The position numbers were made by a program, and so were the translations under genes. A stretch of 64,000 nucleotides of DNA from Verrucomicrobiales bacterium (GTDB taxonomy: Bacteria; Verrucomicrobiota; Verrucomicrobiia; Verrucomicrobiales; DEV007): NCBI GenBank assembly GCA_012960505.1, contig DUBC01000022.1, positions 278 to 64,277 of the forward strand, written 5' to 3'. Below the pieces are notes generated by a model, which saw only the letters and a list, made by a program, of their open reading frames with translations, searched no databases and was not told where the DNA came from. This document shows positions 34,909 through 44,983 of the stretch, piece after piece; positions within the stretch are counted from its first letter, which is position 1; each line of letters starts with the position of its first letter.

Positions 34909-36147
34909 ATGAAACGAATGTTGTCGTTACTAGTGCCTCTTGTTCTGTTTCTTGGGTGTGAAACTGTAAAAAATGTGCACAGGGACCAGTCAGTACTATC
35001 CAAGAACCTTGCAGATAACACGGTCACTTCGATTCCTGACAGGGTGGTGGTTCTCACGTTTGATGATGGAAACATTAGCGATTTGACTACCGCTGCACCG
35101 ATCCTTAAGGGGCACGGTTTTGGCGCGACCTTCTACATTACTTCGGGGTGGGTAGGTAAACCGGGAAGGCTCAATTGGGAACAGGTCAAGGAACTAAACG
35201 ATCAGGGTTTCGAAATAGGGAACCATTCTGCATCACATCCGAACATGCTTCATATATCTGAGGATGATATACGTGAGCAGATAATTTCCTTTGATGAGGC
35301 ATGTGCAGAACATGGAATCCCTAAGGCGACGTCCTTTGCTTATCCTGGTGGGCACCATGACAGACGAATGGTAAAGGCGCTCGCTGCAGAAGGTTATTTG
35401 ACAGCGCGGCGGGCCGTTTCACCGGAGTACCCTCTCTATGACCGTGGAGGTCCAGGTCCTCTCTATAATCCTAGTGAGGATGATCCGTTTCTAATTCCAG
35501 GTGCTTACGTTCGTGGTAACCTGTCACCCAGTGATCAAGAATTCGAGGAGGTTCTTAGTGGGGCTAGGGACGGATCCATTTGTGTATTGATTTATCATGG
35601 TGTTCCTGATGTGCATCACCATTGCAGTACAAGCGTTGATTTATTCACTAAGGACATGCAGCACCTTAAAGATAATGATTTCACGGTAATTTCGGTCCAA
35701 GACCTTTCTAAGTACATTGATGTAACTAAACGCCTCAAGGATATTTATGAGCCACTCTTGGCTCGTCTCGGTATCAGTCCCAATGCTCTCAAATGCGACG
35801 CGTTAGGTGATAGTCCAGTCTTTAGTTGGGAAATTAAAACGACACGGCCACAGGGACAATCGGCTTATCAAATTCTCGTTGCTAGTAGTGAAAAAAATCT
35901 CGATTCTAATGAAGGGGATCTTTGGAACAGTGGAAAAGTAGTATCGAATCAATCATCAGAAATCCCTTATGCTGGAAAATCTCTGACTCAAGTAGAGAGA
36001 TTGCATTGGAAAGTCCGGTGCTGGAATGATCCGGACGAAGCAGAAATTAAGCGGGTCAGTCGTTGGAGTGCCAAGGAAATACTGGAAGAGATGGGAAAGA
36101 TACGCGTGAGTGACTATAGCTCCGTAGCTAGTTTTATCGGTAAATAA
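34909..36147 (+). CDS. Polysaccharide deacetylase lipoprotein with C-terminal Fn3-like domain
   Basis: The start at 34909 (or 34918) gives about 412 residues with a lipoprotein signal (lipobox FLGC). The catalytic NodB-homology domain covers about 45-270, with the metal-binding motifs LTFDDG (first Asp general base, second metal ligand), HSASHPN (His ligands) and FAYPGG. The C-terminal 110 residues form the same fibronectin-like domain (YQILVAS, then GDLWNSGKV) as the N-terminus of the fused esterase-cytochrome at 5712-10166 and of alpha-L-rhamnosidases. It would remove acetyl groups from surface polysaccharide or peptidoglycan. It is the first AT-rich gene after the GC-rich block. Confidence 0.87.
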   Translation: MKRMLSLLVPLVLFLGCETVKNVHRDQSVLSKNLADNTVTSIPDRVVVLTFDDGNISDLTTAAPILKGHGFGATFYITSGWVGKPGRLNWEQVKELNDQGFEIGNHSASHPNMLHISEDDIREQIISFDEACAEHGIPKATSFAYPGGHHDRRMVKALAAEGYLTARRAVSPEYPLYDRGGPGPLYNPSEDDPFLIPGAYVRGNLSPSDQEFEEVLSGARDGSICVLIYHGVPDVHHHCSTSVDLFTKDMQHLKDNDFTVISVQDLSKYIDVTKRLKDIYEPLLARLGISPNALKCDALGDSPVFSWEIKTTRPQGQSAYQILVASSEKNLDSNEGDLWNSGKVVSNQSSEIPYAGKSLTQVERLHWKVRCWNDPDEAEIKRVSRWSAKEILEEMGKIRVSDYSSVASFIGK

Positions 36148-36251
36148 AGATACATAAGGGGTTATATGATTCGTGAGAATGAAAAAAAGAAGACGTACAA
36201 GTCTCTTTGTTTCAATTAGTTATTATGGTATAAAATGATACAGGGCCATTT

Positions 36252-38954
36252 ATGATGAAACACTTATTAATCTTAGTTCTTTGGGCATTTTCTTTACTGA
36301 TTTCATATGGTCAGGGACCAATTCTCAACGCTCAAACATTTGAAGTTTCTGAATTGAGTGAAGTGGGCACTGAGGTGGGCGTTCTGGTCGCGACTGACCC
36401 TGAAGGTGATAGTCTAACTTTTTCAATTGTTATAAATGCCGACCCTGACGATGATCAAGTTTCGGCATTTTCAATTGATGGTGATCGGCTCCTGGTCGCT
36501 GACTCTGGAGACATGGATCCTCAAGAAGGAGAGAGTCTAAGTATTATAGTTAAGGTCAGTGATGGTGCACTTTCGGCTAACGCGTTAATCACTGTGAATC
36601 TTACCGACCCTGAAAATATAGTTACCTTATCTTCATCCGTACTACCCCAGAATGCGATACCATTCACTTTGGTTGGAATGTTGAGTACAACTGGTTCAGA
36701 TTCTGAAAGTCATAGTTACCGTTTGTTGGCCGAAACTGATCCAGTCCCATCCGAGCTGATTGTTTTTTCAGACGAATGGATATACCTCGATGATGGATCT
36801 GACCAGGGCATTGCTTGGCGTGAAATTGAATTTGATGATGGAGATTGGTTAAGTGGGGATTCTCCTCTTGGTTATGGAACATTCGGAAGTGATACTCCAG
36901 CCACAATTGTAAGCTTCGGAGATGATTCTAATAATAAGATTCCTACGACTTACTTCCGTCAATTTTTCGAAATTGATGACCCCTTACTGGTGGATTCTTT
37001 GTCCATTGATTTAGAGGTTGATGATGGGGCTATTCTCTATATTAACGGCATTGAATTGCTCAGGTTCAGAGCCGACGGGGCGGACTCGTTCGATGATCAC
37101 TCCAGTGAAATTGCCACGGAGACAATTTCGAGTTTTGTTCTTACTGATGGACTGGCTGCGGTGCTGCGCGAGGGAACAAATGTTCTTGCGGTTGAAGTTC
37201 ACCAATGGAATGACACTAGCAGTGACTTATGGCTTAATCTTGGACTCGAGGCGAATCTGCGCCGGTCAGGGATCTCTGATGCGGAGCATTTCTACCTTAT
37301 CGGAGATCAACTCTATATTAATAAATCAATTATTGAAACGAATCGATCTGATGGAGATTCATTTTCTATTTCAATTCAATCAACTGACGATCAAGGCAAT
37401 GAAGTCATTGGAGAAGTTATTGTTAATGTTGGGGCAAGATCACTGAATCCGCCTGATGAAATTAGCCTTGATGGGAAAAATCTGATTGAGCAACAGGCAT
37501 CAGGTACAGTAGTGGGTGAACTCTCCGCCTCGGACCCTGATGGAAATTCTTTCACCTTTAGCGTTCTTCCGGATCTTGATTATCCAGCAAATGATTTTTT
37601 TACAGCTAAAGGAAATTCTCTCGTGACAACAGCTCCACTTGATTTTGATGAGAGATCTCAACTGCCAATTCTTGTGACAGTCACTGACAGTACGGGGCTC
37701 AGTTATTCTGAGGAATTTTCTATTAATGTCCTTCGTCTAGAAGAGCCTCCAACGGAAATTATTTTAGATCCGAATGTACTTGAACCGAACGCAGAGGCCG
37801 GGGACCTGATAGGTACTCTTAAAGCAATCGATCCAAACGCGGATCAGGAACATATTTTTGAATTGGGAACGTGGCCAACAGTGATCGGAGAAGCCATCGT
37901 TCCGTTCGGTTCTTCGTGGGCCTTCCTTGACGATGGAACTGATCAGGGTTCGGCATGGATTGGTATTGATTTTGATGATGCTTCATGGGAAGTGGGACCA
38001 GCCCAGTTAGGATATGGAGATAACGATGAAGTGACTGTTGTTGGATTTGTTGACACTGACCCGGTAACAGGAGGGGTGCAAAAAAATGCCACGACTTATT
38101 TCCGCCACTTGTTTGAGGTCGATGAGCCTGCGAGCGGTGGATATCTTTTCAGGGTCCTCTATGATGATGCGGTTATTATTTACGTGAATGGAATAAGTAT
38201 TGCGGCTAGCACAAGCCTTCCTGTGGACACTCAGTTTGATACCTTTTCCACGGCAAGTTCAAATGATAATACACTCAGTGACTATTTTTCTATACCGCCG
38301 GGAGTGATCGGCGCCGGAGACAATGTAATTGCAGTTGAAATCCATCAGGTAGGCAATAACAGTTCGGATATCAGTTTTGACTTTGAGTTGGTGCCTCTCG
38401 TGAGTATCCCGTACCTTGATTATTTTATAATAGAAGGAAATGAACTCAAAGCTGCTAAGGATTTCAGTGAACTGGGCATAGTGCCACCGTTCACTTTCCA
38501 AGTCCCCATCGTTGCGATTGATCCATTCACAGGAAGCGTTGAAAATTTGATTTATATCTTCCTTATTTTCGCAGATTCGGACAATGATGGTCTTTACGAT
38601 TCAGTCGAAACCGACACTGGAGTGTTTGTGTCTGAAGAAGATACCGGGACTGACCCGGACAATCCGGATACTGATGAGGATGGGTGGAAGGACGGAGCAG
38701 AGGTGAAGCTTAATACTTCACCCTTTGATGATCGGAGTAGACCAAAATTCCAAGTCCAAGGCGAAATAAATAATTTGAATCAATTTAATTTATTATTCCC
38801 CGTTGTTTCTGGAAATTCTTATTCTATTGAAGGATCTGAAAATCTCAGGGACTGGCAAGTTCTAGAATCTGGTATTGAGGGTGACGGTGAAGCTATTGAA
38901 AGGACTTATCCTGCGAGTGAGGTCTTCCGTTTCTATAGAGCGAGGAGACAGTGA
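36252..38954 (+). CDS. Large secreted cadherin-like adhesin with duplicated beta domain and TSP3-type motif
   Basis: This 900-aa protein has a signal peptide (cleavage near SYGQ). Cadherin-like domains (ATDPEGDSLTFSI, about 48-60; SASDPDGNSFTFSV) alternate with two copies of a domain starting LDDGSDQGIAWREIEFDD (about 176-345) and LDDGTDQGSAWIGIDFDD (about 556-710). Each copy ends in a NVLAVEVHQ-type strand, and together they are an internal duplication. A calcium-binding thrombospondin-3-like stretch (DSDNDGLYDS, DTDEDGWKDG) and a terminal domain ending in FRFYRARRQ complete it. The ending is the FYR tail typical of exported Verrucomicrobiota proteins. It is probably a surface or matrix adhesin; the ligand is unknown. 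Confidence 0.75.
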   Translation: MMKHLLILVLWAFSLLISYGQGPILNAQTFEVSELSEVGTEVGVLVATDPEGDSLTFSIVINADPDDDQVSAFSIDGDRLLVADSGDMDPQEGESLSIIVKVSDGALSANALITVNLTDPENIVTLSSSVLPQNAIPFTLVGMLSTTGSDSESHSYRLLAETDPVPSELIVFSDEWIYLDDGSDQGIAWREIEFDDGDWLSGDSPLGYGTFGSDTPATIVSFGDDSNNKIPTTYFRQFFEIDDPLLVDSLSIDLEVDDGAILYINGIELLRFRADGADSFDDHSSEIATETISSFVLTDGLAAVLREGTNVLAVEVHQWNDTSSDLWLNLGLEANLRRSGISDAEHFYLIGDQLYINKSIIETNRSDGDSFSISIQSTDDQGNEVIGEVIVNVGARSLNPPDEISLDGKNLIEQQASGTVVGELSASDPDGNSFTFSVLPDLDYPANDFFTAKGNSLVTTAPLDFDERSQLPILVTVTDSTGLSYSEEFSINVLRLEEPPTEIILDPNVLEPNAEAGDLIGTLKAIDPNADQEHIFELGTWPTVIGEAIVPFGSSWAFLDDGTDQGSAWIGIDFDDASWEVGPAQLGYGDNDEVTVVGFVDTDPVTGGVQKNATTYFRHLFEVDEPASGGYLFRVLYDDAVIIYVNGISIAASTSLPVDTQFDTFSTASSNDNTLSDYFSIPPGVIGAGDNVIAVEIHQVGNNSSDISFDFELVPLVSIPYLDYFIIEGNELKAAKDFSELGIVPPFTFQVPIVAIDPFTGSVENLIYIFLIFADSDNDGLYDSVETDTGVFVSEEDTGTDPDNPDTDEDGWKDGAEVKLNTSPFDDRSRPKFQVQGEINNLNQFNLLFPVVSGNSYSIEGSENLRDWQVLESGIEGDGEAIERTYPASEVFRFYRARRQ

Positions 38955-38966
38955 GAGCTCTTTGAT

Positions 38967-41720
38967 CTACTTGGTTTCTTGGATCCTGTAGAAGCGTTTT
39001 TTTGTTTGTGAAAAGTTAATTTCAGTGTCTATGAATGCTCCAGTCATTTCTTTTAGTGCGTAGCGCTTGCCAAGCTCTTCCCAATCATTTCCATTCAGTG
39101 AATTGCTAGCGCTTATCGTATACAATTTCCCTGGTTGAGCATCCCACTTGATTGTTAATGTGCTGGCATCTAGGTCCGCTTCAATATTTGTAATTGGAGT
39201 TTGAGAGGTTTTGAAAAAGATCCCTTCCGAGTTTGCTTTGCCTAGTGCCGCTGCCGTTTTTTCATCAATTATTGTATCAACAAAAGCCAATGCTCCGACC
39301 ATGATTTCATGGGATTCGCCGTCATTATCGTTGAAAAGGATTACATGTGGGGCAGTTCGCCAGGGAGGGGTAGGTAAAGCAAAGCGAGAGCCTTGGAGGG
39401 TGCCAAAACCCTGAAACTCATGGACTATCTTACCATCGATGTAGTAGTTGACCCGTGAGGATTGAAGGTCGGCAGTGAAAATTACCCTATGCCATGTATC
39501 GGCCTGAAATGTTCCGGCATCAGAATAACCTAGCCGGCCAATCCCTACCGATGAATTATCTTTAACAAAGAATTCAGCATCGTCTGTATTGTTAGGTGTA
39601 GCGTTAAAGAAAGGAGTCCAACCGAGTGGTGAAGGAACTAGAACATCAAAGACGAATGTGTATTGATTGATGTCTTCACCGCCTCCGTTCGGCTGGGTAG
39701 AGTTAAAACTCAGCCAAATTCCCTGCATGGGATTGTTAAAGGTGGGTAAGTTGAGATAATTCGTCGGTCCATTTTCCATGTGAGGAACAGAGTCGCCGTC
39801 ACTGGTTTGCCATTCAATTATCGATGCAGTGGAGGCATTAAAGTTTAAAACTGCATCACCTGCGACAGCGCCGAGTGTGCCGTTAAGGTGCCATTCTGTA
39901 AGATTTCCATCTACGGCTGATTTGGCGGTAGTGAATTGCCAGACCTTTCCCTCTACGGTTTCGTTCTTGGTGACAGTGTCTACTCTCCAGTAATAGGTTG
40001 TTCCCGCTTTGAGTAGATCGGTTCGATACATATCAGCAGTTGTTTCTACAAAGAACGGAGGTGGGTTTGTGATTCCTAAGTGAATTTTGTGAGATTGAAT
40101 GTCTCCCATCGCTAGAGTCCAGGACAATAAAGGGTTCCCAAAAACATCTGTCGTTTCATTCATTGGTTCAGGATTACTGGCTTGCGCTTCCCGAGGTGGT
40201 TGTAACATTTCCATTACTATGGGTATGTCAGTTTCAATGTAATCAACACCTGACTCAGCTACTGCAATCATGGTATCAGGATCAAGTACAGTGAAGACTT
40301 CAACTATCATTCCTTCAGCTTTAGCTGCCGCAGTGAAATTTAGATCGACTCCTCCGTGACCAATTGAAAAACCAATGACCCCAATTTCACGGAGATTACT
40401 AAAGTAATTAGGGTCAGTTCGCCAGCTAGGATCAGGTGTTCCCCACACGATTTTTGCTCCGGGCAACAAGGAACGAATTTCGGCAGCGTATGGTCTGTTG
40501 CCTGGAGTCCAGAACCAAAGATCCTCAAGTGAAAATCCACTCGCATTCACGGCATTTGCCAGACCCTGTGCTTGATCCTTGGTTTTAATGTCTAGGTAGA
40601 TGATTCCCTTGCCCTTATTCTCAGTTAGTACTTCTTCGAGTGTTGGCACACGTGTACCAGCAAAGGCAGGAGAGAACCAGGACCCAGCATCCAGTGATTT
40701 GACCTCTTCTAATGTCATGAGAGCAATTTCTCCGACCCCATTAGTTGTGCGGTCAACCGTGTCATCGTGAAAAGCAACTACGACTCCATCACTGGTCATT
40801 CTAGTATCAATTTCTGTTCCAGCGGCACCGTCTAGGAAAGCTTGCCTGATAGAGAACAGTGTATTTTCTGGTACGCAGGCAGATGATCCTCGGTGCCCGA
40901 GGGTATTTACGACGCGAGACATAAATTTATTATAGGGAGGTGCTGCGGGGCCGGGAACGTCTGCGCCTTGAGGATTCACACCTCCCAAAGCTACTGCCTC
41001 ATCATGAGTCAATTTACGATCTATGATTGAAATGCTTGAAACGTAACCAGAAGCAGTTTCTCCATTTTCATCAGTAAAGAGTAATAAGTCGGACACAAGT
41101 GACCAGCGGGCATCGAGCCCTGACCCGGTAGTGCCAATGGCTCCGATAGCTTGGCCATCAATGTATCGTTGTGCTTGCCCTTCTTTGGGTACGGCACGAA
41201 CGGACCAGATGATCCGGTGCCAAGTATTGGGTTGGATTATGCCTCTGTAATTACTGTTAATGCCAATCCCATTGCGCTGGTTAATAAATAATTCACTGTC
41301 CGATCGGTTAGTAACGTCAGTCTGCACGAGGGCGTGCCATTTGTTCATTGAGTTGGTCGGGAAGAGTACATCCATGACCAATGTGTAATTCGAGACAGAA
41401 CCATCACTCTCTCCGTAAGGACCGTTCGGGTCAAAGTTTGGTTTCAGTTGGTACCCCTGATCATTAGTGCAGGCCGGGAAGGACATGACTTGCATGTCCT
41501 TTTCCATTGAGAGTGGAAGATTAAAGGAGGCCGCATTGCCGAACGTAGTGTTGTCAGACCCCCATTCAGTGGACCAAGGGTCATAGTAATCCATCTTTGC
41601 ATTGCCTGATTTCGCTTCAAATCTGTTATCTGGATTATCGAATGTCCAAGTCGTCTTATCCCCATATGAGGAGGTGCTGTATGAGGCAAGTGTCAGGGAT
41701 ATAAATATAAAATGCTTCAT
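38967..41720 (-). CDS. Glycerophosphodiester phosphodiesterase flanked by LamG-like domains
   Basis: This 917-aa protein has a signal peptide (cleavage near SYGD) and an N-terminal concanavalin-like LamG domain (about 20-255). A GDPD domain covers about 270-505, with LGHRGSSACVPENT, EIDTRMTSDG, AFHDDTVDRTT and YLDIKTK carrying the catalytic His and metal ligands. A short fibronectin-like module and a second LamG-like domain (about 605-825) follow. The C-terminal domain ends in RFYRIQETK, the FYR tail. GDPDs release alcohols from glycerophosphodiesters; an exported enzyme with sugar-binding flanks may act on teichoic-type or phospholipid debris. It is convergent with the adhesin gene, 12 bases apart. 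Confidence 0.87.
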   Translation of the reverse strand: MKHFIFISLTLASYSTSSYGDKTTWTFDNPDNRFEAKSGNAKMDYYDPWSTEWGSDNTTFGNAASFNLPLSMEKDMQVMSFPACTNDQGYQLKPNFDPNGPYGESDGSVSNYTLVMDVLFPTNSMNKWHALVQTDVTNRSDSELFINQRNGIGINSNYRGIIQPNTWHRIIWSVRAVPKEGQAQRYIDGQAIGAIGTTGSGLDARWSLVSDLLLFTDENGETASGYVSSISIIDRKLTHDEAVALGGVNPQGADVPGPAAPPYNKFMSRVVNTLGHRGSSACVPENTLFSIRQAFLDGAAGTEIDTRMTSDGVVVAFHDDTVDRTTNGVGEIALMTLEEVKSLDAGSWFSPAFAGTRVPTLEEVLTENKGKGIIYLDIKTKDQAQGLANAVNASGFSLEDLWFWTPGNRPYAAEIRSLLPGAKIVWGTPDPSWRTDPNYFSNLREIGVIGFSIGHGGVDLNFTAAAKAEGMIVEVFTVLDPDTMIAVAESGVDYIETDIPIVMEMLQPPREAQASNPEPMNETTDVFGNPLLSWTLAMGDIQSHKIHLGITNPPPFFVETTADMYRTDLLKAGTTYYWRVDTVTKNETVEGKVWQFTTAKSAVDGNLTEWHLNGTLGAVAGDAVLNFNASTASIIEWQTSDGDSVPHMENGPTNYLNLPTFNNPMQGIWLSFNSTQPNGGGEDINQYTFVFDVLVPSPLGWTPFFNATPNNTDDAEFFVKDNSSVGIGRLGYSDAGTFQADTWHRVIFTADLQSSRVNYYIDGKIVHEFQGFGTLQGSRFALPTPPWRTAPHVILFNDNDGESHEIMVGALAFVDTIIDEKTAAALGKANSEGIFFKTSQTPITNIEADLDASTLTIKWDAQPGKLYTISASNSLNGNDWEELGKRYALKEMTGAFIDTEINFSQTKKRFYRIQETK

Positions 41721-41764
41721 GTGGCTATGTATGGGATAAGATTTTTTTTGCTGAAATGGTACTT

Positions 41765-42829
41765 TTACTTATCCAAAGCGAATCGGTAAAACTTCTTCCC
41801 GTCCGGGATAGGGATAGTGCGTGTCATTTCACCGTCGAGGGAGGTCCATTCAATAAGATTATCACTCTGCTCAATGGTAAGTCCTAAAGTGATATTTTGA
41901 CCGTCAGGTTCAACGCTGAGGACTACAGAGCCGGCCCGACCTTCTCGCACCTGTTCTAGGGTTGGACGTTTTTCTAGCTCGGCGATTTTGGCGTTCTTTT
42001 CGGTAACTGAGGCAACGAGCGTTTGTAATTTTACATTCATATCCTCAACTTGTGCTTTGAGAGTATTAATCATAAGTGCATTACTTGAAGATTTTTCATC
42101 ATTATTTTCTGCCTTCGAACGTAATTCATTTATTCCGGTTGTGTTGGCGATGACTGCTGCGGGCAGTTCATTGGTGTTAGATTCCAAGGTGCTAATTTTT
42201 TCAAACGCTTTCTGTGTCAATGCAGTTAAGACGGAACCAAGGTAACGGGTATTAGTAAGCTCAGCGGCCCGGAGATCCGCACCAAAACCCACAAAAAAAC
42301 TACCATCTATAGACAATATCCAGCCTTCCGGAAGAGCTGACGGTCTGCCTACAATGTAACCGGAAAGGATTTTATAGAAATTGGAACCAGTAAAATCTGA
42401 GCCACTGAGATTACTGTTAAAGATAAAGGCACTGGTAAGATTTGTGTTTTTAAGGGTCGCATTGACCAGCAAGCTCTGCTCCATCCTGACATTAGTGAGA
42501 TCAGAATTACTAAGATCAGCTCCACTGAGGTTGGCTCTTCCAAAATTAGCGTCCTGAAAGTTACAACTCCGAAGATCTGCGCCTTCAAATTCTGTGCCCA
42601 TGAGAATTGAGTCACTCAGGTCGGCCCCTTCCAATATAGCGTTGGTAAGATCCGCTCGGGTTAAGTTTGCCCCTTTAAGATCAGCTCCTTTTAAATTAGC
42701 TCCAATGAGGATTGCATTGGGTCCAATATTGTACCCATTAACTACCCCTGTCCCGTCATCTCCTATTTGTGCGAACGTTGAGATCTGGGAAGTTACAAAA
42801 AGCAGTACAGCAAGAAGTATTGTTTTCAT
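41765..42829 (-). CDS. Secreted pentapeptide-repeat protein with coiled coil and FYR tail
   Basis: This 354-aa protein has a signal peptide (about 1-20). About 20 pentapeptide repeats of the A(D/N)LxG type (residues 35-150, for instance ANLKGADLKGANLTRADL) form a right-handed quadrilateral beta helix. A coiled-coil segment follows (about 245-285), and then a terminal module ending PDGKKFYRFALDK. That tail is also found orphaned at 1741-1818. Exported pentapeptide proteins are of unknown role. The gene lies 44 bases upstream of the GDPD gene on the same strand and may share its transcript. Confidence 0.82.
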   Translation of the reverse strand: MKTILLAVLLFVTSQISTFAQIGDDGTGVVNGYNIGPNAILIGANLKGADLKGANLTRADLTNAILEGADLSDSILMGTEFEGADLRSCNFQDANFGRANLSGADLSNSDLTNVRMEQSLLVNATLKNTNLTSAFIFNSNLSGSDFTGSNFYKILSGYIVGRPSALPEGWILSIDGSFFVGFGADLRAAELTNTRYLGSVLTALTQKAFEKISTLESNTNELPAAVIANTTGINELRSKAENNDEKSSSNALMINTLKAQVEDMNVKLQTLVASVTEKNAKIAELEKRPTLEQVREGRAGSVVLSVEPDGQNITLGLTIEQSDNLIEWTSLDGEMTRTIPIPDGKKFYRFALDK

Positions 42830-42954
42830 GCTGATACTATCAGGCTATGATAGTAAAAAACAAGCTGTCCATGCGAGTTCAATAGGCTTAAATACTAAAA
42901 GAATAGTTATTGAGTGTTGTTATTTTACGGCATCCGATAAAAGATATTCTGTAT

Positions 42955-44895
42955 ATGGTCCTTAATTTGTTCACTTCCATATCGGTGCTTATTCTTTTGC
43001 TTTGGAATACGGTTTCCGCTGAAGAAAAATCTGTCAAAGATCAGAGTAACGGATCAACAAAGGATAATTTATTGAATGTTCTTGAGGTCGAAGACTATGC
43101 ATTTACGCCTTCACTTCGCAAAGCATTTTTAGATCATGCCAGAGAAGAGGCTTTATTAAGACTCAAGGAAAAAGATTTGAAGATTCCTCAGGAATTTATT
43201 GATTGGATTGATTCTGATTTGGATATTGCGAGTGGTGTTTATGCGACGCACCACAAGCCGGAGGACGTTCTCCTGTGGTTATATTCGTTACGTTTCGATC
43301 TTGGTAAGGATAAGTTTGAGCAGTACCGGCAGTTGGCTTTGGCTGTGGCTTTGGTAAGTGCAAAGGAGGGAATGAAGGCAGATATATCACCTCGTAAGCC
43401 TCTAAATCTTATCATTCCCGATGATCCTCGAACATTGATTAATACTAAGGACTTAGGAAAAAATATGGACGTGAATGATCATATAATAAATTTCCTCAAT
43501 GATCATACCATTGAAGAAAATATTCTCTTAGATCCCAATAAAAGATCGAAGCTGAAGTATGATAGTCGAGGCATTGCTATTCCATCTTCAGATGACAAGA
43601 AAAGAGAGAGTGAATTGCGTGCTGAAAAGCGGACCCGCAGTCTGTACGCGTCTGATGTATTGGCTAGTCAGGAATTACAATCAAAGTTCAATTCGTATAT
43701 GAAATCTAAGGGCCTTGATATAAGTATCGATTGTGGAGAGAAGATCGTTCACTGGGACAGTAAGGCGATGGTTCGAGGTGAGTCCTATAAGAAGATTAAC
43801 GAGGCTTATATTCTGTTCCGCCAAGCATATGAAGCTAAGGGTTTGCTGCCATCGAAGCGTGACGAGTTTGCTTCACCAGCTGAGCGGTGTGTTTATATGA
43901 TAAGAAATTACGAATACAAATTTCCGCCTAAGGATCAGGAAAAACGGAATTGGCCGCGGTTTCCTTTGACTGCTCCCTGGCCTTTGTTGACTATGCTTGC
44001 TGCGGACCGCCAACCTCTCCGCGAACGTGAAGAGCGGTGGATTGCCTTTCGGGATCATGGAGAATTCTATAAATATGGTGAATACATTGGAGGCATTGCA
44101 CAACAGCATGCCATGCAATCGGCGAGGAGGCTCAAGCCGTATCCGTTCACCTATGCTACTATTCAAATGATGTTAAAGGATGGCGGAGTCTGTGGAACAA
44201 TGGGCTCTATATCTGCGCGTGGACACAATATCCTCGGTGTTCCTTCCTCTCAGGCAGTGCAGCCTGGGCATTGTGCAGTTGTTTATTTTCAGTACGACTC
44301 TAAGGAGAACTCTTATAGTTGTAAGGGTGGACAGTACGCGACTGGTGGAGACGAGAAGACTGGGCCGTTCACTCCGTGGCCATTCGATGCCTCATTTAAG
44401 AGGACAGGACGAAAGAACGGTTATGAGATAGCATTTCATAGCCGTAAGCCGATGGTCTATCATCAGAGTTTAGCGTGGGGTGTTAATTATGGAGTCCGCT
44501 CTTATCTGGATGCGACTATTGCTTATGTGGTGTTTAATATGATTCCTCCTCAATTGCAAAAAGATAAAGGGCTTCAGTTTCTTAAAAGTAGTATTTCTAT
44601 GAACCCTTATCACTTCCTTATAGTTAATGCTGCACAGGATGCGGCGCCATCAGTTCAGGAGCAGATCCAATTTTGGAACGAGTTCGCATCAACGCTTTCG
44701 TCCGCTGCCAAAAAGCCGGGTTGCCCGACTGAAGGTCTCTATAAGAAGAGTGTAATGAGTAGGATGTTTGCTCGGATTGCCAGTTTTCCAGTGCCGAAGG
44801 AAAAACAATCGGCGAGCAAGATTCTTTCGTTTTTAGAGGGCCTGAAATGTGATAATAAGCAGATCATGGATGCTTATAGAAAGGCCTTAAACTAG
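42955..44895 (+). CDS. Secreted transglutaminase-like protein
   Basis: The start at 42955 gives 646 residues with a clean hydrophobic signal segment; a start at 42910 would put a polar extension before it. The N-terminal 330 residues are helical, charged and unrecognised. The core DGGVCGTMGSI (Cys about 411), then GVPSSQAVQPGHCAVVYF (His about 436), matches the GGVCG and GHAAM arrangement of the protein at 30085-32016. This suggests a papain-like transglutaminase fold acting outside the cytoplasm. The C-terminal 150 residues are helical. It is divergent from the pentapeptide-repeat gene. The exact activity is unknown. Confidence 0.55.
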   Translation: MVLNLFTSISVLILLLWNTVSAEEKSVKDQSNGSTKDNLLNVLEVEDYAFTPSLRKAFLDHAREEALLRLKEKDLKIPQEFIDWIDSDLDIASGVYATHHKPEDVLLWLYSLRFDLGKDKFEQYRQLALAVALVSAKEGMKADISPRKPLNLIIPDDPRTLINTKDLGKNMDVNDHIINFLNDHTIEENILLDPNKRSKLKYDSRGIAIPSSDDKKRESELRAEKRTRSLYASDVLASQELQSKFNSYMKSKGLDISIDCGEKIVHWDSKAMVRGESYKKINEAYILFRQAYEAKGLLPSKRDEFASPAERCVYMIRNYEYKFPPKDQEKRNWPRFPLTAPWPLLTMLAADRQPLREREERWIAFRDHGEFYKYGEYIGGIAQQHAMQSARRLKPYPFTYATIQMMLKDGGVCGTMGSISARGHNILGVPSSQAVQPGHCAVVYFQYDSKENSYSCKGGQYATGGDEKTGPFTPWPFDASFKRTGRKNGYEIAFHSRKPMVYHQSLAWGVNYGVRSYLDATIAYVVFNMIPPQLQKDKGLQFLKSSISMNPYHFLIVNAAQDAAPSVQEQIQFWNEFASTLSSAAKKPGCPTEGLYKKSVMSRMFARIASFPVPKEKQSASKILSFLEGLKCDNKQIMDAYRKALN

Positions 44896-44983
44896 GGTTA
44901 GTGGGGATTGAGGAAATTCATCGCTAATTAGCGGATATATTTTGTGATTGGTTTGATGGTTATTTTATTGTTAGATTTCCCCT

